Positions 43,087 through 52,802 of a DNA stretch of 64,000 nt are shown in pieces (the stretch's first letter is position 1; each line of letters opens with the position of its first letter). The notes beneath the pieces were generated by a model, which was not told where the DNA came from, did not search any database, and saw nothing but the letters and a program-made list of their open reading frames with translations. This DNA is from Flemingiibacterium sp045600005. GTDB taxonomy: Bacteria > Bacillota > Clostridia > Oscillospirales > CAG-272. The translations under genes were made by a program, and so were the position numbers. Location: positions 76,083 to 140,082 of the forward strand of contig JAZRXB010000247.1 in assembly GCA_045600005.1 (NCBI GenBank), read 5' to 3'.

Positions 43087-44371
43087 GCTTTTCACCGGAA
43101 GAAACGATTTTCTGAAAGAAGAATACTGCCGCTTCACGCATAAGAGCGGACTGGACGTCTATGTGTTCCCGAAGAAGCTCTCGACCGCCTACGCGCTGTT
43201 CGCCACCCGCTACGGCTCGATCGACAGCCGCTTCAAACTGGCAGGGGACGCGGATTTCGTGACCGTGCCGGACGGCATCGCGCATTATCTTGAACACAAG
43301 ATGTTTGAAAACGAGAACGGCGAGGATACCTTCGCACGCTTCGCCCGCTTCGGTGCGAACGCGAACGCCTACACCTCCAACACGATGACGGCGTATCTGT
43401 TCTCCTGCACCTCCCATTTCGACGAATCGCTCGAAACGCTGCTCGATTTCGTCACGCATCCTTACTTCACACCCGAAAACGTCGCCAAGGAGCAGGGCAT
43501 CATCGCGCAGGAGATCGGGATGTACGACGACAACCCGTTCAGCAGGCTCTACCACATCCTGCTGGAAAGCCTGTACGAAAAGCACAACGTCCGCATCAAT
43601 GTCGCGGGAACGGTCGAGTCGATCTCGCACATCACCGCCGACATTCTGTACGAATGCTACCGCGTGTTCTACAACCTTTCCAATATGGCGCTGATCGTCT
43701 GCGGCGACGTGACACCGGCGCAGGTCGAAGCGGTCTGCGATAAGGTGCTGAAGGAGCAGAAGCCGGTCGAGATCGTCCGCGATTATCCCGACGAAAAGGC
43801 GGAGGTCTTCGTGCCGAAGACCGAGATCGCCATGCAGGTCTCAAAGCCGCTGTTCGCCATCGGCGTCAAGGACACCGATATCCCGGCGGACGGTCGGGCG
43901 CGCATGAAGAAAAACGCCGCCTATGAGATCCTGAACGACGTTCTGTTCGGCAAATCCGGACGCTTTTACAACGAGCTTTACGTGGAAGGGCTGCTGTCCG
44001 GACAGTTCGACTACGGCTATGAGATCACGAAGAGCTATGCGTTCAACACGCTGGTCGGCGAAAGCTCCGACCCGCAGGCGGTGTACGACCGCTTCCTCGC
44101 TCTGGTGGAGGACGCAAAGAAAAACGGGCTGGACCGCGAAGATTTCGAGCGCTCGAAGCGCGCGCTCTACGCCGCGATGGTCCGCTGCTTCGACAGCACG
44201 GAGGACATCGCCAATATGTTCCTCGGCTATGTGTTCGACGACGGGGATATGCTCGATTATGTCAACGTTCTCGCGGACGTTTCCTTTGAAGATGTGACGG
44301 CTCTGTTATGCGGCGCGATGAAGAAAGAATACTGTACGCTCGCCATTGTCAACCCTCTGGCAGAGAAATGA
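43079..44371 (+). CDS. ymfH: M16 zinc peptidase, YmfH type (active partner)
   Basis: A 430-residue M16 peptidase with the inverted zinc motif H-x-x-E-H intact in GIAHYLEHKMFE (His69, Glu72, His73) and the distal Glu in NVAKEQGIIAQEIGMY. It pairs with the inactive upstream protein, one supplying zinc and the other the substrate-binding Arg-Tyr pair. The ATG at 43079 follows AAGGAGAGGG and overlaps the ymfF stop. An in-frame GTG at 43073 is less likely. Confidence 0.92.
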   Translation: MTELFTGRNDFLKEEYCRFTHKSGLDVYVFPKKLSTAYALFATRYGSIDSRFKLAGDADFVTVPDGIAHYLEHKMFENENGEDTFARFARFGANANAYTSNTMTAYLFSCTSHFDESLETLLDFVTHPYFTPENVAKEQGIIAQEIGMYDDNPFSRLYHILLESLYEKHNVRINVAGTVESISHITADILYECYRVFYNLSNMALIVCGDVTPAQVEAVCDKVLKEQKPVEIVRDYPDEKAEVFVPKTEIAMQVSKPLFAIGVKDTDIPADGRARMKKNAAYEILNDVLFGKSGRFYNELYVEGLLSGQFDYGYEITKSYAFNTLVGESSDPQAVYDRFLALVEDAKKNGLDREDFERSKRALYAAMVRCFDSTEDIANMFLGYVFDDGDMLDYVNVLADVSFEDVTALLCGAMKKEYCTLAIVNPLAEK

Positions 44372-44446
44372 ACATTCGGGGGAACCCCGGAAATTCCGGA
44401 TGATTTCTTTCTCATGGATTTCCGGAGGGACCCGTACAAAGAACCG

Positions 44447-44471
44447 CGCGGAGGACAATAGATCCTCCGCG
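44447..44471 (+). repeat. Hairpin between ymfH and lgt
   Basis: CGCGGAGGA (44447-44455) pairs with TCCTCCGCG (44463-44471), 22 bases before the lgt start, with no T-tract. It could mask GGAGG sequence or define mRNA processing. Confidence 0.6.
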
Positions 44472-44492
44472 TCAGACGAAAGGAACGCAGGT

Positions 44493-45522
44493 ATGGGAAA
44501 CATCATCTCTTTCCCGGGACTCGGCATCCCCGAATTCCGGCTGAATCCGGTCGCCTTCACGGTGTTCGGGCACAACATCATGTGGTACGGCATCATCATC
44601 ACGCTGGCGATGGTGGCGGGCTTCTTCGTCGCGCTGCATCACGCGAAGAAATACGAGCATATCTCGACCGACGACGTACTTGATCTGGCAATCTTCCTCA
44701 TCATTTTCTCGATGGTCGGCGCGCGCCTCTACTACGTGCTGATGAAGCTCGAAAACTATCATTCCTTCCTCGACGTCATCGCCGTATGGCGCGGCGGACT
44801 GGCGATCTACGGCGGCGTCATTGCCGGTGCGATCACGGTTTTCGTCGTGTCGAAGGTCAAGAAGATCTCCGTGACGAAAATGCTCGATATGGTCTCGCCC
44901 GGTCTGATCATCGGACAGGTCATCGGGCGCTGGGGCAACTTCTGCAACGCGGAAGCACACGGGACCGAGACCAAGCTCTTATGGCGCATGGGCATTCAGT
45001 ACAGCGGTTCCACCGTCATGCGCTACTATCATCCGACCTTTCTCTACGAGTCGCTCTGGAATCTGCTCGGCTTCATCCTTATTTCGATCTTCTATAAAAA
45101 GAAGCGCTATAACGGTCAGGTCGCGCTCTGGTACATCACATGGTACGGCTTCGGACGGTTCTTCATCGAAGGACTGCGCACCGACAGCCTTACCTTCACC
45201 ATGATCGGCACGGAGATCCGCATTTCTCAGGTCGTCGCCGTGCTCTGTGTCATCGCGGGCATCATTCTGATGGTCGTCGGTCACGGCAAGGCGCGCGACC
45301 GCGAGATGGATTTCGAGGATTACGACCGCGTTTATCAGCCGTCAATGGCAGGCGGCGATTCGCCCGTTCCAGCCCTTGACGATGAGGACGAGCATTTCAG
45401 TGTAAAGAAAGCGGAGGACGCTGCGGCGGAGGACGCGGAGGAAACAGAGCCGGAAAAGGACGTCTCTGACGGGACGGAAGCGTCCGGCGACGAACAGTCC
45501 GAGAACGGACAGGAGGATAATC

Positions 45523-45539
<17 letters not shown>
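44493..45539 (+). CDS. lgt: Prolipoprotein diacylglyceryl transferase with acidic C-terminal tail
   Basis: Transfers diacylglycerol from phosphatidylglycerol to the lipobox cysteine, needed for the several lipoproteins in this window. The 348-residue product has about seven membrane helices and the signature IGRWGNFCNAEAHG; WRGGLAIYGGVIAG and YGFGRFFIEGLRTDS are also conserved. The last 65 residues or so after the final helix are an acidic, low-complexity cytoplasmic tail (DDEDEHFSVKKAEDAAAEDAEE...), not part of the enzyme core. AAAGGA precedes the ATG at 44493; the longer frame runs over the ymfH end. The tail overlaps folD by 17 bases. Confidence 0.95.
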
Positions 45540-46371
<832 letters not shown>

Positions 46372-46396
46372 CGCTGCGGGACTGAAATAAGATCCG

Positions 46397-46446
46397 GCGG
46401 TCAGGCTTCTTCCACGCGGTGAAAGCAGCCTGACCGCTGCTTTTTT
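46397..46446 (+). terminator. Terminator after folD
   Basis: GCGGTCAGGCT (46397-46407) pairs exactly with AGCCTGACCGC (46427-46437), followed by TGCTTTTTT. Confidence 0.88.
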
Positions 46447-46494
46447 GGGGGCATACGGCTTTTTGAAAAATACCGGGTTTTGCGGGAAATAGGA

Positions 46495-46523
46495 TTGACA
46501 AAACGCCGGCGCCATGTTACAAT
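46495..46523 (+). promoter_or_regulatory. Promoter of the DeoR-family gene
   Basis: TTGACA (46495-46500), 17-base spacer, TACAAT (46518-46523). Confidence 0.78.
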
Positions 46524-46537
46524 ATAGAAGAAGAATT

Positions 46538-46637
46538 GTGAACTATTCACGTGCTGCTGTGATATGACACGAAATGTTCACATTCTGGTGAAAAATGTAA
46601 ATCGTGTGAATATTATGTGAACGATAATCTCACACGA
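46538..46637 (+). promoter_or_regulatory. Cluster of GTGAA/TTCAC operators
   Basis: Downstream of the promoter lie GTGAA-CTA-TTCAC (46538-46550), TTCAC-6-GTGAA (46577-46592), and TCGTGTGA (46602-46609) mirrored by TCACACGA (46630-46637) around a further TGTGAAC (46616-46622). Repeated half-sites over 100 bp fit cooperative binding and autoregulation by the DeoR-type protein encoded next. Confidence 0.75.
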
Positions 46638-46660
46638 AATCTTAACAGGAGGGAACTCTC

Positions 46661-47428
46661 ATGAACTCTTCCAGAAGAGCCGTTATCAAGGAAATGCTGA
46701 CGGAAAAACCGTTTATTTCGCTCAAGGAGCTGGAAAGCAGCTTTCCGAATGTTTCAAGCATGACGCTGAGACGCGACATTGAATATTTTGAACAGCAGGG
46801 GGACGCGATCAAGGTGCGGGGCGGCGCACGTTCGATGAAATTCATCACCACGTCCATGGAAGATTCCTTCCATCACCGTCTGGGCGAGAACATCAACGCC
46901 AAGGAGAAAATCGCGCGCCGCGCCATCGAGCTGATCGAAACGGGACGCTCGCTGTTCCTTGATTCCGGCACGACGGTGCTGAAGCTCGCGACCCTGCTGC
47001 CCGACGAACGTCACACCATCACGACCACCGGTCCGAATATCGCGCTGGAGCTGATCAAAAAGAACCAGCCTATCGTCAATCTGGTCGGCGGCATGATCAA
47101 CCGGGACAACATCTCGATCTCCGGCAGTCAGGCGATGAAGTTCTTGGCGGACATCAACATCGACATTGCGTTCATCGTTCCAGCCGGACTTTCGGTCAAG
47201 GACGGCTTCACCTGCGGCAACTATTCGGACTGCGATCTGAAACGGATGGTGGTCGGCAAGGCGAGAAAGGTCGTCATTCTGATGGATACATCGAAGATCG
47301 GACGCAGCCTGCCGTTTACCTTCTGTCAGCTGGAAAACGTGCATACCATCGTCGCGGACACGCCTCTGCCCGACGAGCTGGCGAGCGCAGCCGAAGCCGC
47401 CGGCGTCGAGGTCATCGTGACTGACTGA
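46661..47428 (+). CDS. DeoR-family transcriptional regulator
   Basis: A 255-residue sugar-metabolism repressor type. The N-terminal winged helix (residues 1-57) includes ISLKELESSFPNVSSMTLRRDIEYFEQQGDAIKVRGGA. The C-terminal DeoRC sensor has LFLDSGTTVLKLA, TTTGPNIALEL, NLVGGMINRDNISISG and LMDTSKIG, the sugar-phosphate-binding isomerase-like fold. AGGAGGG precedes the start. The leader holds a cluster of matching operators. The regulated sugar genes cannot be named; no sugar operon is adjacent. Confidence 0.93.
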   Translation: MNSSRRAVIKEMLTEKPFISLKELESSFPNVSSMTLRRDIEYFEQQGDAIKVRGGARSMKFITTSMEDSFHHRLGENINAKEKIARRAIELIETGRSLFLDSGTTVLKLATLLPDERHTITTTGPNIALELIKKNQPIVNLVGGMINRDNISISGSQAMKFLADINIDIAFIVPAGLSVKDGFTCGNYSDCDLKRMVVGKARKVVILMDTSKIGRSLPFTFCQLENVHTIVADTPLPDELASAAEAAGVEVIVTD

Positions 47429-47438
47429 TTGAATAACT

Positions 47439-47625
47439 TAGTCGATTGTAAAACTTCGTTTTACAATCGGTACTCGCGCTTATCGCCGCCGACAAAATTT
47501 GTTTTGTCGGCTCTCCCCTTATCGGCGCGATGGCTCGCCTTAGAGGTGTTTTTATGTCGGCAAAGCCGACATAAAAACGGATTTTATTATAACGTTTGTC
47601 ATCTCTAAGCATTAAACAATCGGCT
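47439..47625 (-). mobile_element. Mobile hairpin repeat, copy 3 (187 bp, with 11-bp duplication)
   Basis: Reverse orientation relative to copy 2 and nearly identical to it in the shared modules: terminal CGATTGTAAAAC hairpin, GCCGACAAAAC hairpin and ATGTCGGC hairpin. It lacks the GCAAAAAC hairpin and a short GAGC segment. Perfect 11-bp direct repeats ATTGAATAACT flank it at 47428-47438 and 47626-47636. Ends are imperfect inverted repeats TAGTCGATTGT and AGCCGATTGT. It inserted between the DeoR stop codon and the ribosome site of the next gene. Confidence 0.9.
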
Positions 47626-47659
47626 ATTGAATAACTGTGAAGGAGCTTTGATCTGACTT

Positions 47660-48925
47660 ATGGCAACAGCCGTGATACTGCCTCACCGCGGACAGAACGC
47701 GGAGAGCGGACTGATACTCAAATGGTACCGCCGGAAAGGCGACGCCGTTACCGCGGGAGAGCCGCTGTTCTCCTATGAGACCGATCTGGCGGTTTTTGAC
47801 GAAAATGCCGGACTTTCGGGAACGCTGCTTGAGATCCTGACCGACGAGGGCGAGGAAGCCCCCTGCCTTACGCCCATTGCCGTGATCGGCACGCCGGGCG
47901 AAGATATTTCCGGACTGCTCGCGGCGTGCGCGCCGTCTGCCGAAGAAGAAAATAAATTTGCCGAAACGGAAACCAAACCGTCCGTCGAAACGTCTGATAT
48001 GGCAGACAGGAACGCCGGACGGGACGATCTGCCGCGCGTCTCTCCCCGCGCGAGAGAGCTTGCGCTCCGTGAGGGCGCGGATCTGTCCCGTGCAGCGGCG
48101 ACCGGTCCGAACGGACGGATCATCGAACGCGACGTCAGCACGGTGCTGGACGACGGATTTCTGACGGCGCGTGAAGCGCTGCGGCGGTGGCTGGACGGAG
48201 ACCGCGAGGCTCTGACCCGCGCGTTTGAAGGCGAAAAACAGAATTCTCCGGATGAGACGCCCGCCGAAGCGCCCGCACCCGTCGAAGCACCGGCAGAGGA
48301 AGCGTCCGCCGAAGCGCCCGCGCCCGCCGAAGCACCGGCAGAGGAAGCGCCCGCCGAAGCGCCCGCGCCGGTGAAATGGATGACGCTGAACCGCACGTTT
48401 GACGCGGAAGAGCTGCTTGCCTTCCGGGACCGTCTGGCAGCCGAAGGGAAAATGCTGGGGCTTGCTGAGATCGGGCTCTGCGACATGATCGCGTTCGCTG
48501 CCGCGCGGAGTGCGGCAAAGGTTCCGGCTCTGAACGGCGGCTCGTGCGAGACCTGCCTTTCGGTCGAAGACGGAAACGGGACCGCGGTCATTCCGCACGC
48601 CGGGGAGCGCTCGCTGAACGCTTTTGCGCTGGCGCGCGCCGAAAAGAGCGGCTCGGACGGACCGGTCACGTTTGCCGTTGTCGATTACGGCTCGTTCGGC
48701 ATCGAGAGCTTCACGCTCCCGCCGGCGGAAGCGTCTGTCGCAGCGCTTGGCGTAGGATGCGTATGCAACCGGTGGAAGACCGTGAACGGCGGTCCGAAGC
48801 CCTGCCGTCAGATCCGGCTGTCGCTGACCTTCCCGGTCGGCGAAGCGTCGCCTGTTGACGGCTGCCGGTTCCTTTCCGGACTGTGCGGCAGTCTGGAGCA
48901 TTTCGGTCTGCTGCTGGCGCTGTAA
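47660..48925 (+). CDS. 2-oxo-acid dehydrogenase E2-like protein lacking the lipoyl lysine and catalytic histidine
   Basis: A 421-residue protein with E2 architecture: lipoyl-like domain (1-75), peripheral-subunit-binding domain (about 130-165, RVSPRARELALREGADLSR), a Pro-Ala-Glu-rich swinging linker (about 198-235) and an acyltransferase-like domain (240-421). In the lipoyl hairpin the family ETDKA reads YETDLAVFDENA, with Leu43 replacing the lysine. In the C-terminal motif DHR-x-x-DG it reads EASPVDG, so the catalytic His is Ala396. The acyltransferase domain is also shorter than usual at its front. It is probably structural or repurposed. The fused E1 gene follows 56 bases later. AAGGAG lies rather far (14 bases) from the ATG. 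Confidence 0.85.
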   Translation: MATAVILPHRGQNAESGLILKWYRRKGDAVTAGEPLFSYETDLAVFDENAGLSGTLLEILTDEGEEAPCLTPIAVIGTPGEDISGLLAACAPSAEEENKFAETETKPSVETSDMADRNAGRDDLPRVSPRARELALREGADLSRAAATGPNGRIIERDVSTVLDDGFLTAREALRRWLDGDREALTRAFEGEKQNSPDETPAEAPAPVEAPAEEASAEAPAPAEAPAEEAPAEAPAPVKWMTLNRTFDAEELLAFRDRLAAEGKMLGLAEIGLCDMIAFAAARSAAKVPALNGGSCETCLSVEDGNGTAVIPHAGERSLNAFALARAEKSGSDGPVTFAVVDYGSFGIESFTLPPAEASVAALGVGCVCNRWKTVNGGPKPCRQIRLSLTFPVGEASPVDGCRFLSGLCGSLEHFGLLLAL

Positions 48926-48981
48926 AGCCTGCGGACAGGCGGTCTAATTTTTCTCAGCATTATTAAGGAGATACAACGATC

Positions 48982-51483
48982 ATGCCGAAGAGTCAGTTCA
49001 TCGACTCCCGACGGGTTTTCCAGCCCGGATACGTCCATTTTGAGGACATTCCGGTCAATCAGTACGAGAAAACGGCCGAGGAGGAGAAAACACTCTATAC
49101 CAAAGCGGATATGCTCCGCATTTACCGCGATATGCGCATCATCCGGGAATTTGAGACCATGCAGCAGGAGATCAAGGTCAGAGGCGTGTATCACGGCATA
49201 GAATATCATAATCCGGGTCCCGCTCATCTTGCCCTCGGACAGGAGGCGACGGCGGTCGGCGGCGCGTATGCGCTCGATGTGTGCGACCTCTCGTTCGGCT
49301 CTCACCGCAACCACGGCGAGGTGCTGGCAAAGGGACTGGTCTCCATCCATAAGCTCGGTGACGACGAGCTGTATGAGATCATGAAAAACTATCTCGGCGG
49401 CGCGATCCTCCGTGCGGTCGAGGGACGGGAGACGGCGCCCGGCGACACGAAAGAGCTTGCCGTCGACTTTTTCCTGTACGGGATGCTCTGCGAGCTGTTC
49501 GCCAAAAGCACCGGCTTCAACCGCGGGCTCGGCGGCTCGATGCACGCCTTTTTCCAGCCGTTCGGCATCATGCCGAACAACGCGATCGTCGGCGGCGCGG
49601 CTCCGCTTGCGCTCGGCGCGGCGCTCTACAAGCGCGCAAACAAAAAGCAGGGCATCGTTGTGGCGAATTTCGGAGACGGCGCGTGCGCACGCGGCTCGGT
49701 CTGCGAATCGCTCGTCATGTCGGCGATGGATCAGTACCGGAAGCTCTGGGGAACGACCGACGGCGGCAATCATCCGGGGCTCCCGCTGCTGTTCAGCATT
49801 TCGGATAATTTCTACGCGATGGGCGGTCAGACCGTGGGCGAGACGATGGGCTTCGGCATGGCGGCGCGGATCGGCGCGGGCATCAATCCCGAACAGCTCC
49901 ACGCCGAACGGGTCAACGGGTACGACCCGCTTGCGGTGATCGACGCCGTTTCGCGTCAGAAAAAGCTGCTGCTCGACGGAAAAGGACCGGCTATGCTCGA
50001 TCTCGTGACCTATCGGACCGTCGGACATTCGCAGTCCGACCCGTCGACCTACCGCACGGCGGAGGAGGTCGAAAGCTGGCAGGCGGTCTGCCCGATCCGG
50101 GCGTTCCGCGAGAAGCTGATAAAGATCGGCGCTGCGTCCGAAGCCGAACTGGATGCGCTGGACGAGAGCATTACCGAGCGGATCGTCCGCATCACCCGCA
50201 TGGCGGTCGACGAGGAGATCTCTCCCCGCATGGACCTCGGCGCAGACCCGGACGCGATCGCGTCTCTGATGTTTTCAAACGAAAGGCGTCCGCACATGGA
50301 GGAAGATCGGCAGCCGGAGGTGCTGACGCCGCGCGAGAGCAATTCCCGCGTGAACGCCATCGCACAGAAGGCACGTGTGCAGAAGGCGCGCGGCGGTCTC
50401 GATGAGGACGGGAAACCGGTGACCGGAAAGAAGCTCTATACGTTCCGGGACGCTCTGTTTGAAGCGATTTTCGATAAATTCTACGAAGACCCCACGCTGA
50501 TCGCCTACGGCGAGGAAAACCGCGACTGGGGCGGCTCCAACGCCGTCTACCGCGGCATGACCGAATCGCTTCCGTATCACCGCCTGTTCAACGCGCCGAT
50601 CGCGGAAGCGGCGATCGTCGGTTCCGCGGCAGGCTACGCCATGTGCGGCGGACGGGTCGTCGCCGAGCTGATGTACGCCGATTTCATCGGCTGCGCTGCG
50701 GACGAGCTGTTCAATCAGGCGGCAAAATGGCAGGCCATGTCGGGCGGCGTTCTGAAAATGCCGATGGTCCTGCGCGTGGCGGTCGGGTCCGGCTACGGCG
50801 CGCAGCATTCGCAGGACTGGTCGTCGCTGGCTGCGCACGTTGCGGGACTGAAGATCGTCTGCCCCGCGACGCCCTACGACGCGAAGGGACTGATGAACAC
50901 GGCGCTTTCGGGGACCGACCCGGTCGTGTTCTTTGAAAGTCAGCTGCTCTACGGCATGGGCGAGCGGTTTCACCCGGACGGCGTGCCGGAGGGATACTAC
51001 GAGATCCCGTTCGGCGAGCCGGAGGTGAAGCGCGAAGGGAACGATGTGACCATTCTGTCCATCGGCGCGGCGCTCTACCGCGCGATGGAAGCGGCGGAGC
51101 TTCTGGCAAAGCAGTACGGCGTGTCGGCGGAGGTGATCGACGCGCGGACGATCGTGCCGTTCGACTACGAAAAGGTGCTGAACTCCGTGAAGAAGACCGG
51201 ACGCATCGTGATCGTGGGCGACGCCTGCGAGCGCGGTTCGATCATGAAAACGATGGCGGCGGACCTGACGGAGCTGGCGTTCGACTATCTTGACGCGCCT
51301 CCCGCGGCGCTCGGCGCGCGCAACTGGATCACGCCCTGCCGCGAGCTTGACGGGTATTTCTTCCCGCAGGCGCAGACGATCCTCGATCTGATCCATGAAC
51401 GGCTGCTTCCGCTGCCGGGATACGTCCCGAAACGCTCTTTCTCGGACGAAGAACGGATCCGGCAGGCCAAAGAAGGCGTCTGA
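48982..51483 (+). CDS. Fused E1 alpha-beta 2-oxo-acid dehydrogenase-like protein
   Basis: An 833-residue thiamine diphosphate enzyme joining both E1 subunits. Residues about 45-430 are E1 alpha-like with the cofactor motif NFGDGACARGSVCES and the downstream SISDNFYAMGGQTVG. Residues about 475-800 are E1 beta-like with IAYGEENRDWGG, FNAPIAEAAIVGSAAGYAMCGGRVVAELMYADF and DARTIVPFDYEKV. TAAGGAGA precedes the start. It should decarboxylate a 2-oxo acid, but its presumed partner upstream lacks lipoyl attachment and no E3 gene is near, so the electron or acyl acceptor is unclear. Fusion E1 proteins are known in Bacillota and Chlamydiae. Confidence 0.88.
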   Translation: MPKSQFIDSRRVFQPGYVHFEDIPVNQYEKTAEEEKTLYTKADMLRIYRDMRIIREFETMQQEIKVRGVYHGIEYHNPGPAHLALGQEATAVGGAYALDVCDLSFGSHRNHGEVLAKGLVSIHKLGDDELYEIMKNYLGGAILRAVEGRETAPGDTKELAVDFFLYGMLCELFAKSTGFNRGLGGSMHAFFQPFGIMPNNAIVGGAAPLALGAALYKRANKKQGIVVANFGDGACARGSVCESLVMSAMDQYRKLWGTTDGGNHPGLPLLFSISDNFYAMGGQTVGETMGFGMAARIGAGINPEQLHAERVNGYDPLAVIDAVSRQKKLLLDGKGPAMLDLVTYRTVGHSQSDPSTYRTAEEVESWQAVCPIRAFREKLIKIGAASEAELDALDESITERIVRITRMAVDEEISPRMDLGADPDAIASLMFSNERRPHMEEDRQPEVLTPRESNSRVNAIAQKARVQKARGGLDEDGKPVTGKKLYTFRDALFEAIFDKFYEDPTLIAYGEENRDWGGSNAVYRGMTESLPYHRLFNAPIAEAAIVGSAAGYAMCGGRVVAELMYADFIGCAADELFNQAAKWQAMSGGVLKMPMVLRVAVGSGYGAQHSQDWSSLAAHVAGLKIVCPATPYDAKGLMNTALSGTDPVVFFESQLLYGMGERFHPDGVPEGYYEIPFGEPEVKREGNDVTILSIGAALYRAMEAAELLAKQYGVSAEVIDARTIVPFDYEKVLNSVKKTGRIVIVGDACERGSIMKTMAADLTELAFDYLDAPPAALGARNWITPCRELDGYFFPQAQTILDLIHERLLPLPGYVPKRSFSDEERIRQAKEGV

Positions 51484-51528
51484 ACGACAAAAAATATTAA
51501 ATATTGACAAGAAATTTACAATTTGCTC

Positions 51529-51557
51529 TTTATTTTTACTCCAAGTTGTTGTAAAAT
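51529..51557 (+). promoter_or_regulatory. Possible promoter of the YerC-type gene
   Basis: TTTATT (51529-51534), 17-base spacer, TAAAAT (51552-51557); the AT-rich stretch also holds TTGACA at 51504 without a matching -10. Confidence 0.4.
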
Positions 51558-51636
51558 GGACTTGTTACGGATTTGTCGAAGACGGCATACCCCGTGATTC
51601 TTCCGAAACACGGGAAACGGAAAGGAATTTGATACA

Positions 51637-51930
51637 ATGAACAGCAAACTGAATGATGAAAAGATAGATTTCCTGTTCAAGGGGATTCTTTCACTTGAAA
51701 CTATCGACGAATGTTACAGCTTCTTTGAGGATCTCTGCACGGTCGCCGAGCTGAAGGAAATGTCCAAGCGGCTCCTGGCTGCCAAGATGCTCAAGGAGAA
51801 CTACATCTATACCGAGATCGCCGAAAAGACCGGTCTCAGCACTGCGACCATCAGCCGCGTCAACCGCTGTCTCAAGTACGGCAGCGACGGCTACATCACG
51901 ATTCTCGACCGGCTGGAACACAGCAAATGA
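51637..51930 (+). CDS. YerC/YecD family TrpR-like DNA-binding protein
   Basis: A 97-residue all-helical protein of the TrpR-like YerC/YecD family. The pattern FFEDLCTVAELKEMSKRLLAAKML followed by TEIAEKTGLSTATISRVNRCLKYGSDGY includes the helix-turn-helix. Members are small regulators with poorly known targets in Firmicutes. AAAGGAA precedes the start. Its stop overlaps the start of the methyltransferase gene (ATGA, 51927-51930). Confidence 0.9.
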   Translation: MNSKLNDEKIDFLFKGILSLETIDECYSFFEDLCTVAELKEMSKRLLAAKMLKENYIYTEIAEKTGLSTATISRVNRCLKYGSDGYITILDRLEHSK

Positions 51931-52703
51931 GCCGCAGCGCCTATACCTCCCTCGCCGCCGTCTACGACCGCCTGAACGCGGACATCGACTACGCGGCGTG
52001 GGCGGACTATATCGAAAAACAGTTCGGGCTTTATGCAAAGATAAAGCCCGTCTCTGTGCTTGATCTGGCGTGCGGGACCGGGACCATGACGGCCGAGCTG
52101 GCGCGCAGAGGATATGACATGACCGGCGTGGATCTGTCGGAGGATATGCTCTCGGAAGCGCGCGCCAAGTGCGACCGGGAACGCTTCGCGCATCCGGTGC
52201 TGTTTGTCAGACAGGATATGGCGGATTTCGAGCTGTACGGCACGGTGAACGCCGTTGTGTGCTGCCTTGACAGCCTCAATTATCTGACCGATACGGAAAA
52301 GCTCGCCCGCTGCTTTGCGCTGACGCATAATTATCTCGACCCGGACGGACTGTTCGTGTTCGATATGAACGCGCCCGCGAAATTCGAGAGGGTCTACGCG
52401 GACAACGCCTATGTGCTCGAAGACGAGGGCGTTCTCTGCGCGTGGCAGAACCGGTACAATCCGAAGACGAAGCTGTGCGATTTCTGGCTGTCGGTCTTCC
52501 GTGAGCTGCCGGACGGACGCTGGGAGCGCTTCGACGAGGATCAGCGCGAGCGCTGCTACTCGCTGCGCACCGTGAAGAAGCTGCTCGCGGACGCCGGATT
52601 TGAGCTGCTGGCGATTCACGCCGGCTTTGACGGCGGCGAGGTCACGCCCGACGCCGAGCGCTGGTATTTCTGCGCGCGTGCGGTCAAGACGGCGGACGCC
52701 TGA
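51927..52703 (+). CDS. Class I SAM-dependent methyltransferase
   Basis: A 258-residue methyltransferase with motif I VLDLACGTGTMTAELARRGYDMTGVDLSEDML and the later strand NAVVCCLDSLNYLTD. The C-terminal half (LFVFDMNAPAKFERVYADNAYVLEDEGVLCAWQNRY) matches a Firmicutes group annotated only as class I methyltransferase. Substrate unknown. It is coupled to the upstream regulator gene by a four-base overlap. Confidence 0.88.
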   Translation: MSRSAYTSLAAVYDRLNADIDYAAWADYIEKQFGLYAKIKPVSVLDLACGTGTMTAELARRGYDMTGVDLSEDMLSEARAKCDRERFAHPVLFVRQDMADFELYGTVNAVVCCLDSLNYLTDTEKLARCFALTHNYLDPDGLFVFDMNAPAKFERVYADNAYVLEDEGVLCAWQNRYNPKTKLCDFWLSVFRELPDGRWERFDEDQRERCYSLRTVKKLLADAGFELLAIHAGFDGGEVTPDAERWYFCARAVKTADA

Positions 52704-52802
52704 GAAGAACGCTGCGCAGAGCGGCGGCAGAATCGAAACGATTACAAAAGGATAGAGCCTGAAAGCCTGTTTTCAGACTATGAAAGGTAGTCATAATCAG
52801 TT

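Noticed and set aside
48250..48380. GCC/GAA-rich repeat DNA in the E2-like gene as a separate tandem repeat element
   Set aside because: It encodes the Pro-Ala-Glu linker in frame, as normal for E2 proteins.
52704..52802. Possible small RNA between the methyltransferase gene and hslO
   Set aside because: Only a short CTGAAAG/TTTCAG inverted repeat was seen, with no promoter or terminator.
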